Shown here: in pieces, positions 1 to 5,540 of the stretch
How the letters are laid out: each line of letters begins with the position of its first letter
Numbering within the stretch: the first letter of the stretch is position 1
DNA from: an uncultured Collinsella sp.
Lineage (GTDB): Bacteria > Actinomycetota > Coriobacteriia > Coriobacteriales > Coriobacteriaceae
Assembly: GCA_900552395.1 (NCBI GenBank)
Contig: URZJ01000068.1
Coordinates: 1 to 8,652 of the forward strand
Reading direction: 5' to 3'
Length of the DNA stretch: 8,652 nucleotides
Notes under the pieces: generated by a model
The model's database searches: none
What the model was told of the DNA's origin: nothing
What the model saw: the letters and a program-made list of their open reading frames with translations, nothing else
Position numbers and translations under genes: made by a program

Positions 1-1030
1 GCTCCTCCAGACGGACCTGCACGATGCGGGTCTCGCCAACCTCAATGGGTCCCTCACCCTCCATGAGCATGATACGGCCAAGGACCTCCGCCGTACCCGC
101 CATCACATGAACGCGCGTACCGGACCCGAAGGGCGCGGGCTTGGTGCCCTCGCGCCCCAGATACGTGAAGCGGGCGATGAGCCTGAGCGTCGAGCCCTCA
201 GCACCAGACCCGCAGAGGACCTCGCCACGCGGAAGGTCGCCCGCACCGTCGCCCACGATGTTGAGCGCCGCGCGCTGTCCGGGCAACGCCCGAGGAGTAT
301 CACCATGCACCTGAATCGCGCGCACGCGGCAGCGCACGCCCGCGGGACATGAGACGAGCTCGTCGCCCACCGCTACGGGGGCATCGTGAAGCGTGCCCGT
401 GACGACCGTCCCGGATCCCTTGATGGTGAAGCAGCGGTCGATGGGCAGGCGCGGGGCCAGACCGGGGCGCACCGGGCGGGATGCGGCATCGGCCAGGAAA
501 GAGTCGATGGCGGCATCGAGGGCAAGGCGAACGTCCTCGATGCCCACGCCCGTGCGCGAGGAAACAGGCACCACGGGCGCATCGGCAAAGACGGTATCGC
601 TGAGGAAGTCCATCACGTCGAGCTCGGCGAGCTCCGCCGTCTCGTCATCGGCCAGATCGCGCATCGTGAGCGCCACCACGAGGTGTCTCACGCCCAACAG
701 CTCCAGCACGTGAACGTGCTCGCGGGTCTGCGGCATCACGCTCTCAACGGCAGAAACAACCAGCAACGCAACGTCCACGCCGGTGGCGCCCTGCACCATG
801 GCGCGCAAATAGTGCGCATGCCCGGGCACGTCAACCAAGCCGACAAGCTTGCCGCTGGGAAGCTCGAGCTCGCCAAAGCCGAGCTCAGTGGTCATGCCTC
901 GGCGCCGTTCGACCTCCAGACGGTCGGGATTTTTGCCGGTCAGCGCCTCGATAAGGGCCGACTTTCCGTGGTCGACGTGTCCTGCTGTTCCAACGACAAC
1001 GGGACACTCGACAAGCTCAAGCGCGGTCAT
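1..1030 (-). CDS. selB: Selenocysteine-specific elongation factor SelB (3' part cut off by window edge)
   Basis: This GTPase carries Sec-tRNA(Sec) to the ribosome at UGA codons marked by a SECIS element. It is homologous to EF-Tu. The first 343 residues are visible; E. coli SelB has about 614, so the later barrel domains and the mRNA-binding winged helices lie outside the window. Visible motifs are the P-loop GHVDHGKS (residues 17-24), the switch I region RGMTTELGF (about 44-52), DVPGH (67-71), MPQTREH (99-105), and the G5-like VSSRTG (156-161). Domain II starts near RCFTIKGSGTVVTGT (199-213). The guanine-recognition motif reads TMRD (122-125) instead of the usual [NT]KxD. The ATG overlaps the selA stop by one base (TGATG) and has no strong Shine-Dalgarno, so translational coupling to selA is likely. 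The N terminus is about ten residues longer than in E. coli SelB. Family assignment is very secure. Confidence 0.96.
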   Translation of the reverse strand, partial: MTALELVECPVVVGTAGHVDHGKSALIEALTGKNPDRLEVERRRGMTTELGFGELELPSGKLVGLVDVPGHAHYLRAMVQGATGVDVALLVVSAVESVMPQTREHVHVLELLGVRHLVVALTMRDLADDETAELAELDVMDFLSDTVFADAPVVPVSSRTGVGIEDVRLALDAAIDSFLADAASRPVRPGLAPRLPIDRCFTIKGSGTVVTGTLHDAPVAVGDELVSCPAGVRCRVRAIQVHGDTPRALPGQRAALNIVGDGAGDLPRGEVLCGSGAEGSTLRLIARFTYLGREGTKPAPFGSGTRVHVMAGTAEVLGRIMLMEGEGPIEVGETRIVQVRLEE

Positions 1031-2484
1031 CAACGCAAACCCGCCCGCACGGCATCCACCAACGCAGACGCACACAGGTCAAGGTCGGTGTCGCGCAAAA
1101 GCGTGCGAACGTCAAAAAGTACCTGGCCATGCTGCACGCGCGTCACGACCGGCGTATCGGGCTCCTGTACCATAGCGCGCTTTAGGCCATCGGCGGACAG
1201 GCACCCATCGGCGGGGCAAACGGCAACGCAAAAAGTTGGGAGCTCGACAGTCGGCAGCGAACCGCCGCCGGGAGCAGAGGCGCCCTCGACAACCTGCAGC
1301 TCCACCGCCTCCTCGAACTGAGAGTCGCGAAGCTTGCGCAGCATGCGGTCATGCAGGCGCTTGGCCTGACGCTCGAGCGGAGCCGGCGCAGCGGAAAGCA
1401 TGTTGAGCACCGGGATCTCACGATGTGCCGTATCGGGACCGGCCACATACAGACGCAGGGTGGCCTCGAGCGCCGCGAGCGTGAGCTTACCGGGGCGAAG
1501 CGCGCGCATAAGCGGATGAGAGGCGCAGGCGGCAATTGCCTGGGCGCTGCCGAGAATAATGCCTGCCTGCGAGGCGCCGAGCAGCTTGTCACCCGAGCAC
1601 GAGACGACGTCAACGCCGGCGCAAAGCGAGGCGGACGTGGGCTTCTCCCCCGCATCGGCGAGCACCCCGTCTGCAAGCAAAGCGCCCGAGCCCTGATCCT
1701 CGTACAGCAACAGCCCGTGCTCATGCGCCAGCGCAGAAAGCTCCGCCACGGAAACCTCCTCGTGGAAGCCCTCGATACGGTAGTTGGAAGGATGGACTTT
1801 GAGGATCATCGCCGTGTTGGGCGTAATGGCGCTTCGATAATCGTCCAGATGCGTGCGGTTGGTGGAGCCCACCTCGACAAGCTTGGTACCCGAAGCCGCC
1901 ATGATGTCGGGGATACGGAAACTGCCTCCCACCTCGACAAGCTCGCCGCGGCTCACGATGACCTCTTTGCCGAAGGCATGCGCGGCAAGCACCAACAGCA
2001 CCGCGGCGGCATTGTTGTTGACAACTAAGGCGTCCTGCGCCCCCGTGAGCGTGCGCAGCAGACGCGCGGCATGCTCTTTTCGGCCCCCGCGAGCGCAGGT
2101 TGAGACGTCATACTCAAGCGTGCTGTAGCCTCGGGCGACATCGGTCACCGCCTGCACCGCCGCGGGAGCGAGCGGAGCGCGGCCCAGATTGGTGTGAATC
2201 ACAACGCCCGTCGCGTTGACGGCAGGGCGCAGGGTCGGCAGCGACAGGCGATGGGTCCGCTGCTCAATTGCCAAGGCGAGCTCGCGCTTGTTCCTTGCAG
2301 GGGCGCCGGAGCGAATCGCCGCGCGCTCGGCATCGAGCTCGGCGTCAATCGCCTCGCGTACCATCGTGTCGCCTGCATCGCCAGCAGCCTTCATGACCGG
2401 CCACTCGGCAAGCAGCTCGTGAACGGCGGGAATGGAACGCAGGCGGCCGCGCACCTCGGCAGACATGGATTCGCAGTCGCTCAT
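1030..2484 (-). CDS. selA: L-seryl-tRNA(Sec) selenium transferase SelA
   Basis: SelA is a PLP enzyme that converts Ser-tRNA(Sec) to Sec-tRNA(Sec) using selenophosphate from SelD; the known bacterial enzyme is a ring-shaped decamer. From the chosen start the protein has 484 residues (E. coli: 463). Visible are an N-terminal helical region with RSIPAVHELL (16-25), the NATGVVIHTNLGRAPL segment (90-105), VNNNAAAVLL (165-174), SRGELVEVGGSFRIPDIM (178-195), and the PLP-lysine motif SCSGDKLLGASQAG with Lys about 300. The frame is open up to an ATG at 2535, but that start has no ribosome binding site. The ATG at 2484 has AAAGG six bases upstream and gives the expected N-terminal length. selB follows with a one-base overlap, so the two form an operon. 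No clear promoter is visible in the 186 bases upstream; read-through from the channel gene or a weak promoter near the inverted-repeat element are both possible. Confidence 0.97.
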   Translation of the reverse strand: MSDCESMSAEVRGRLRSIPAVHELLAEWPVMKAAGDAGDTMVREAIDAELDAERAAIRSGAPARNKRELALAIEQRTHRLSLPTLRPAVNATGVVIHTNLGRAPLAPAAVQAVTDVARGYSTLEYDVSTCARGGRKEHAARLLRTLTGAQDALVVNNNAAAVLLVLAAHAFGKEVIVSRGELVEVGGSFRIPDIMAASGTKLVEVGSTNRTHLDDYRSAITPNTAMILKVHPSNYRIEGFHEEVSVAELSALAHEHGLLLYEDQGSGALLADGVLADAGEKPTSASLCAGVDVVSCSGDKLLGASQAGIILGSAQAIAACASHPLMRALRPGKLTLAALEATLRLYVAGPDTAHREIPVLNMLSAAPAPLERQAKRLHDRMLRKLRDSQFEEAVELQVVEGASAPGGGSLPTVELPTFCVAVCPADGCLSADGLKRAMVQEPDTPVVTRVQHGQVLFDVRTLLRDTDLDLCASALVDAVRAGLR

Positions 2485-2490
2485 GAAAAG

Positions 2491-2495
2491 CCTTT
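2491..2495 (-). promoter_or_regulatory. Ribosome binding site of selA (decides the start)
   Basis: AAAGG on the minus strand lies six bases before the ATG at 2484. The alternative upstream ATG at 2535 is preceded by GTATTTATTTGCCCG, which has no Shine-Dalgarno sequence. The shorter 484-residue protein is therefore preferred. Confidence 0.75.
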
Positions 2496-2562
2496 CGACA
2501 TGTTCAATAAAAAGCTGGTCCCCCGCGATCGTCATCGGGCAAATAAATACCGGCGCGCACGC

Positions 2563-2647
2563 AAAAGGGACAGGTCCATTATGGCAGCTCGTGACAAGAC
2601 GTCGAAGCGCCTCGTCTAAAACCTGCCAAAATAAACCTGTCCCTTTT
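2563..2647. repeat. 85-bp inverted-repeat element (MITE- or REP-like) between the FNT gene and selA
   Basis: Two 25-base arms, at 2563-2587 and 2623-2647, are inverted copies of each other at 22 of 25 positions. The outer 13 bases are perfect (AAAAGGGACAGGT against ACCTGTCCCTTTT), and both arms end inward in TGGCAG. The 35-base centre holds a second small stem, AGACG...CGTCT. Nested imperfect stems and a GGGACAGGT(TTATTTTGG) end resemble short repeats known near REP-associated (Y1) transposases, but no transposase is present and copy number cannot be judged here. On either strand the outer arm ends in a run of four to five T, so the element might also weaken or end transcription between the FNT gene and selA. 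The fold is seen directly; mobility is inferred. Confidence 0.6.
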
Positions 2648-2670
2648 TGGTCGGTTATGGCTTGGTGGCT

Positions 2671-3507
2671 TTAGGCCTCCTTATTGGCGTAGATAAACCA
2701 GTAGCCCAGCGCCACGATCAGGGCGCCACCCACGATATTGCCCAGCGTGGCGACCGTAAGGTTGAGCGCCAACCCGGCAGCGTTGAGGGCATCGGCGCCA
2801 GCGACATCGGCTCCATAGCCGCAGGAGTGCATCAAAATACCCATGGGCAAAAAGTACATGTTGGCGACACAGTGCTCAAAACCGCAGGCCACAAAAGCGG
2901 CAATGGGCAGCAAAATGCCCACGACCTTATTGACCACGGTCTTGCCGGCAGTGCCGATCCATACAGCCAGGCAGACAAAGATGTTGCACAGAATGCCGCG
3001 GAAGAAGATGGTAACGGCGTCGATCGTAACCTTACCGGCAGCGACACTCACCATGGTGTTGGCGACGGCGTCGCCGTTGAGTTTGTAAATGGCTGCCATG
3101 TAAATCAAAAAGACAACGAACAGGGCGCCGGCAAAGTTGCCGATCCACACAATAGCCCAAGCCTTGAGCATCTGGACGAGCGTGATCTTTTTGCTCTTAA
3201 GCGCGCAGACCATAAGCGAGTTGCCGGTAAACAGTTCCGCGCCGCAAATGAGCACGAGCACCAGTCCCAGGCAAAAAGCAAGACCGCCCACGAAGCGCTG
3301 GGCGCCCCAGCAAAGCGTGGGATCGCTCAGAAAGACCGTGAAGAACAGGCCGCCGAAGGCGATGAACGCGCCGGCGAACATGGCGAGCAAAAAGGCCTTC
3401 GAGACCGGCAGGTTGGCCTTGGTAACGCCTGCGGCCTCGGTCTTCGCCTCGATCGCGGCGGGCGCCAGGCAATCGGAGGTGGGGTATTCTGCCTTACTCT
3501 GTGCCAT
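2671..3507 (-). CDS. Formate/nitrite transporter (FNT) family channel, FocA/FdhC/NirC-like
   Basis: This is a pentameric inner-membrane channel of the FNT family, which passes small anions such as formate, nitrite or hydrosulfide. It has 278 residues, normal for the family, with six hydrophobic segments. Family motifs are AGAFIAFGG (45-53), CGAELFTGN (88-96), GNFAGALF (123-130), RGILCNIFVCLAVW (170-183) and CGFEHCVANMYF (208-219). Thr94 and His212 match the E. coli FocA pore residues Thr91 and His209. The frame is open back to 3795, but that extension reads through tRNA-derived sequence; the ATG at 3507 gives the family length. Its Shine-Dalgarno is weak (AGAAGTG upstream). The substrate is not fixed by sequence. 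The adjacent selAB operon favours formate, because many formate dehydrogenases are selenoproteins, but this is inference. A promoter and a possible operator lie about 100 bases upstream. Confidence 0.93.
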   Translation of the reverse strand: MAQSKAEYPTSDCLAPAAIEAKTEAAGVTKANLPVSKAFLLAMFAGAFIAFGGLFFTVFLSDPTLCWGAQRFVGGLAFCLGLVLVLICGAELFTGNSLMVCALKSKKITLVQMLKAWAIVWIGNFAGALFVVFLIYMAAIYKLNGDAVANTMVSVAAGKVTIDAVTIFFRGILCNIFVCLAVWIGTAGKTVVNKVVGILLPIAAFVACGFEHCVANMYFLPMGILMHSCGYGADVAGADALNAAGLALNLTVATLGNIVGGALIVALGYWFIYANKEA

Positions 3508-3592
3508 GGAAATCACTTCTTTCTTACGATTCGGGACAAACGCTCCTGGTTCATTTGCCCTGCGAGGTCGGACGGTATAAAAATAAACGCGA

Positions 3593-3611
3593 GCCAAATT
3601 AGCATATTGGC
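3593..3611. promoter_or_regulatory. Possible operator at the transcription start of the FNT gene
   Basis: GCCAA (3593-3597) and TTGGC (3607-3611) form an inverted repeat with a nine-base AT-rich centre. It lies just downstream of the TATAAT box, where the transcript should begin, a usual place for a repressor site. The arms are short and no known regulator consensus is recognised, so this is only a candidate. Confidence 0.3.
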
Positions 3612-3616
3612 CTGCG

Positions 3617-3645
3617 ATTATATAGCTTGGAGCGGGCGACGGGAA
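3617..3645 (-). promoter_or_regulatory. Candidate promoter of the FNT gene
   Basis: On the minus strand a perfect -10 box TATAAT (3622-3617) follows TTCCCG (3645-3640) with a 17-base spacer. The -35 matches TTGACA only at TT and C, so it is weak and activation may be needed. The -35 and most of the spacer lie inside a copy of the tRNA-Gly 3' end (3628-3645). Transcription would start near 3610, giving a leader of about 100 bases before the ATG at 3507. Confidence 0.5.
3628..3645 (-). repeat. Direct 18-bp copy of the tRNA-Gly 3' end (att-like)
   Basis: Plus-strand TGGAGCGGGCGACGGGAA here is identical to 3816-3833 and in the same orientation. On the minus strand it covers the T-stem 3' strand, the full acceptor 3' strand, the discriminator T and the CCA end of tRNA-Gly, and nothing beyond it matches. 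Direct repeats of a tRNA 3' end are the usual mark left by tyrosine recombinases of phages and integrative elements. The 170 bases between the two copies hold no gene, so any element is gone or this is a small rearrangement scar. Confidence 0.6.
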
Positions 3646-3667
3646 GTCCAAGGATTTGCTTCGCTGC

Positions 3668-3720
3668 GGGCCTTCGGCCCTTGCGTGCTGCGCTGGAAAT
3701 TGCTCACGCATTTTCTCAGC
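3668..3720. other. Two consecutive hairpins of unknown role
   Basis: GGGCCTTCGGCCC (3668-3680) is a perfect five-base stem with a three-base loop. GCTGGAAATTGC and GCATTTTCTCAGC (3692-3720) form an imperfect stem of about eleven pairs around TCAC. No open frame of interest or T-run accompanies them. They sit between the direct and inverted tRNA-Gly fragments and may be part of the same inserted unit. Confidence 0.4.
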
Positions 3721-3731
3721 TCCGCACCCTG

Positions 3732-3754
3732 GCGGGTTCGATTCCCGTCGCCCG
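3732..3754 (+). repeat. Inverted 23-bp fragment of tRNA-Gly (T arm plus most of the acceptor 3' strand)
   Basis: The 23 bases are an exact inverted copy of 3821-3843 inside tRNA-Gly. They contain a complete T arm (GCGGG, TTCGATT, CCCGT) followed by CGCCCG, then GCGCG in place of a discriminator and CCA. No D arm or anticodon arm fits upstream, so this is not a working tRNA. Its last 13 bases (3742-3754) also form a perfect inverted repeat with 3633-3645, 96 bases away. It could be a fragment of a different tRNA with the same T arm, carried in by recombination. Confidence 0.55.
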
Positions 3755-3763
3755 GCGCGTAAA

Positions 3764-3802
3764 CGAAAACAGCTCTGATCCCCAAAGGAAACCAAAGCCG
3801 TT
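3764..3802 (-). terminator. Likely intrinsic terminator of the tRNA-Pro/tRNA-Gly unit
   Basis: On the minus strand, 14 bases after the tRNA CCA end, CGGCTTTG pairs with CAGAGCTG (eight pairs including two G-U, extended by two A-T pairs) around a 15-base loop. TTTTCG follows. The stem is moderate and the T-run short, but position and strand fit. Confidence 0.5.
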
Positions 3803-3815
3803 AAAACAATTCTTA

Positions 3816-3889
3816 TGGAGCGGGCGACGGGAATCGAACCCGCGTCATCAGCTTGGAAGGCTGGTGTTCTACCATTGAACTACGCCCGC
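3816..3889 (-). tRNA. tRNA-Gly(TCC)
   Basis: A 74-base cloverleaf read on the minus strand. The acceptor GCGGGCG pairs with CGCCCGC, the D arm is GTTC/GAAC, the anticodon loop CTTCCAA gives anticodon TCC for GGA codons, and the T arm is GCGGG-TTCGATT-CCCGT. The discriminator is T and CCA is encoded (3818-3816). The outermost anticodon-stem pair is a C-A mismatch (27-43), a small oddity. It lies six bases after tRNA-Pro and is surely co-transcribed with it. Two extra fragments of its 3' part occur downstream, at 3628-3645 and 3732-3754. Confidence 0.97.
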
Positions 3890-3895
3890 AAGATA

Positions 3896-3972
3896 TGGTC
3901 GGGACGACAGGATTTGAACCTGCGACATCCTGCTCCCAAAGCAGGCGCGCTACCAAACTGCGCCACGTCCCG
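3896..3972 (-). tRNA. tRNA-Pro(TGG)
   Basis: A 77-base cloverleaf on the minus strand. The acceptor CGGGACG/CGTCCCG has the C1-G72 pair typical of bacterial tRNA-Pro. The D arm is GCGC/GCGC, the anticodon loop TTTGGGA gives anticodon TGG for CCA-type codons, and the T arm is GCAGG-TTCAAAT-CCTGT. The discriminator is A with encoded CCA. It is the first gene of a two-tRNA unit with its own promoter. Confidence 0.98.
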
Positions 3973-3988
3973 AAGGTGTTGAGCAGCT

Positions 3989-4002
3989 AAGGTCTAAACC
4001 TT
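3989..4002 (-). other. Small hairpin in the tRNA leader
   Basis: AAGGT and ACCTT form a five-pair stem around a four-base loop, within the roughly 45-base leader between the predicted start and tRNA-Pro. It may mark a processing site for the 5' leader; that role is inferred. Confidence 0.3.
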
Positions 4003-4023
4003 GCGTGTCCCAAAGCGAAGGAA

Positions 4024-4052
4024 ATTATAGGGGAGACTCCCCGCCTGTGCAA
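4024..4052 (-). promoter_or_regulatory. Promoter of the tRNA-Pro/tRNA-Gly unit
   Basis: On the minus strand TTGCAC (4052-4047), a 17-base spacer and a perfect TATAAT (4029-4024) form a near-consensus housekeeping promoter. Transcription would start near 4017, about 45 bases before tRNA-Pro. The -35 box begins only 12 bases after the brnQ stop codon. The spacer contains the palindrome GGGGAGTCTCCCC, which may double as a stop or pause site for brnQ transcripts. Confidence 0.8.
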
Positions 4053-4063
4053 GCGACGATACC

Positions 4064-5422
4064 CTAGCTCCTCGAATGTACGACAAACCGACTGTGGAGC
4101 AGGCCGATCACAAACGCCACCACGGCAACCGGCGCCCACGCGGCTCCAATGTCTGCCAGCGGCAGCGCATCGAACGGCAGCCACGCGCCCGTAAAGAACG
4201 CATCGCGGACCGAGGTAATCACGCTCTGCACTGCGACAACGCCGCCGACCCAGACCCACACCTGCGGATGCGCGTCGCAAAAACCGTGCACCAGACCCAT
4301 AAGCACCAGCACGATGGCGACGGGGTACAGGGCGTTGAGCATGGGCACCGAGAACATAAGAATCACGTCGAGGCCCACGTTGGAGAGCACGCACGAAAAC
4401 GCTGCGAACACAAAGGCGAGTACCGCAAAGGGACGGCGCATGGCCTCCTCAGAGGCCTCCGCTCCCCCTTCGACCACATACGTCTCGCAGAAGTAACGCG
4501 AGCAGCAGCTGATGAGGCCGATGCACACGTTCATGCAGGCGAGGAAGAAAATCGCAAAGACCACGACCGTGCCGGCAAGGCCAAAGTGCATGGAGGCCGA
4601 ACGGGCAAGGATGGCGGCACCGTTGGTGGCATCGGGCATCACGGTGCTGAGCTGCGCGCCGGCAAGCGCCAGGCCGCAGTAGATGATGGCCATGAGCACA
4701 CCGGCGATCACGCCGGAGCGCGAAATCTCGAAGGCAACGCGCTTGTCATCGGTAACGCCCAGCTCGTGGATAGTCTCGGCGATGATGATGCCAAAGGCGA
4801 GCGAGGCGAGCAGGTCCATGGTCTGGTAGCCGGTCAAAAAGCCCTGCACGGCAGCACCGGCATTATAGGGAGCCTGCGGCGCGGCAGCAGGGCCCAGCGG
4901 CGAAACCACGGCTGCGCCCACGACCAACACGATAAGGGCGATGAGCGCGGGGCCCGTAATGCGGCCGAGCACGCGCGTGATGACGCCGGGACGCAGCGTG
5001 AGCGCAAATGCGACCACGAAGAAGGCGACGGCGAAGACCAAGCGCGCGGTGCCATGCGAGACGCCCTCGGGCAGCAGCGGCACCAGCATCTCGAAGGCTG
5101 TGGAGCTCGTACGCGGAATGGCCAGACACGGGCCGATAGCCAGATACACCGCCGCGACAAAGAACTCGCCAAACTTGGGGTGCACGCGGCCGGCAAGCTC
5201 GCGCGCCGTTCCGGCAAGCGCCACGGCGATAAAGCCCATGACGGGCAGGCCAATGGCGGCAATGAGAAATCCAAGCATGGCGACCGGCGTGGCAGAACCT
5301 GCCTGCAGCGCCAGCAGCGGCGGAATAATGAGGTTACCGGCGCCAAAGAGCATCGAGAACAGAGCGATGCCGACGGTGACGACATGGTCGGAGCGCAGAC
5401 CGCGCGGAGCGGATGAAGCCAT
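4064..5422 (-). CDS. brnQ: Branched-chain amino acid:cation symporter BrnQ (LIVCS family)
   Basis: BrnQ takes up leucine, isoleucine and valine with Na+ or H+ across the cytoplasmic membrane. The protein has 452 residues and about twelve hydrophobic segments, as expected for the family. Signature segments are LFGAGNLIIPP (25-35), YLAIGPCLAIPRTSSTAFEM (93-112) and GFLTGYQTMDLLASLAFG (194-211). The ATG at 5422 has the strong site AAAGGTGG four bases upstream and fits the family N terminus. The gene stands alone: a terminator hairpin lies 18 bases before the ATG and the tRNA promoter begins 12 bases after the stop. It would need its own promoter in the 65 bases upstream of that hairpin (a TATACT is present), so the hairpin would sit at or near the 5' end of its mRNA. 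No amino-acid leader peptide or T-box is apparent. Only the exact substrate and coupling ion are uncertain. Confidence 0.95.
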   Translation of the reverse strand: MASSAPRGLRSDHVVTVGIALFSMLFGAGNLIIPPLLALQAGSATPVAMLGFLIAAIGLPVMGFIAVALAGTARELAGRVHPKFGEFFVAAVYLAIGPCLAIPRTSSTAFEMLVPLLPEGVSHGTARLVFAVAFFVVAFALTLRPGVITRVLGRITGPALIALIVLVVGAAVVSPLGPAAAPQAPYNAGAAVQGFLTGYQTMDLLASLAFGIIIAETIHELGVTDDKRVAFEISRSGVIAGVLMAIIYCGLALAGAQLSTVMPDATNGAAILARSASMHFGLAGTVVVFAIFFLACMNVCIGLISCCSRYFCETYVVEGGAEASEEAMRRPFAVLAFVFAAFSCVLSNVGLDVILMFSVPMLNALYPVAIVLVLMGLVHGFCDAHPQVWVWVGGVVAVQSVITSVRDAFFTGAWLPFDALPLADIGAAWAPVAVVAFVIGLLHSRFVVHSRS

Positions 5423-5440
5423 GGGACCACCTTTCGAGTC

Positions 5441-5475
5441 AAAACAAAAACGGGACGAGCAAAAGACCCGTCCCG
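5441..5475 (-). terminator. Strong intrinsic terminator after the surface-protein gene, in the brnQ leader
   Basis: On the minus strand CGGGACG (5475-5469) pairs perfectly with CGTCCCG (5457-5451) around an 11-base loop, followed by TTTTTGTTTT. It is 65 bases past the surface-protein stop and 18 bases before the brnQ ATG, so it insulates brnQ from upstream transcription. Whether it also acts on transcripts begun at a brnQ promoter is open. Confidence 0.85.
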
Positions 5476-5477
5476 CA

Positions 5478-5502
5478 AGTATATACGCTTTAGCAGACTA
5501 AA
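5478..5502 (-). promoter_or_regulatory. Weak candidate for the brnQ promoter -10 region and an adjacent inverted repeat
   Basis: TATACT (5483-5478) is a fair -10 box on the minus strand, but no recognisable -35 lies 16-18 bases upstream. Just upstream is the inverted repeat TTTAG-CAGA-CTAAA (5489-5502), a possible activator or repressor site. A start here would place the terminator hairpin at the very 5' end of the brnQ mRNA. Confidence 0.25.
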
Positions 5503-5540
5503 TCGCGCGAAGCTTCAATCTAGCTGCCCCTTTTGAGCCG

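Noticed and set aside
386..1321. Long plus-strand open frame of 311 codons
   Set aside because: It is antisense to selB and selA, which carry clear family motifs; high GC keeps such frames open. Its translation is low-complexity with no recognisable domain.
2485..2535. Earlier selA start at 2535 adding 17 residues
   Set aside because: It has no Shine-Dalgarno site, whereas the ATG at 2484 has AAAGG at ideal spacing.
3628..3757. Possible tRNA-Sec (selC) gene near selAB
   Set aside because: A T arm is present at the 3' end and a near-matching acceptor strand upstream, but the span is too long, no TCA anticodon loop or D arm fits, and the end lacks CCA. It matches tRNA-Gly fragments instead.
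2647..3762. Plus-strand open frame of 371 codons
   Set aside because: It lies antisense to the FNT channel and runs into tRNA-derived sequence; the translation is His/Gly/Lys-rich with no domain.
3508..3795. N-terminal extension of the FNT gene to 3795
   Set aside because: It reads through tRNA-Gly fragments and the promoter, producing the familiar RRESNP artefact of antisense tRNA. Family length supports the start at 3507.
4076..5416. Plus-strand open frame of 446 codons
   Set aside because: It mirrors brnQ on the opposite strand; its His/Gly/Arg-rich translation is typical of antisense reading of a membrane-protein gene.
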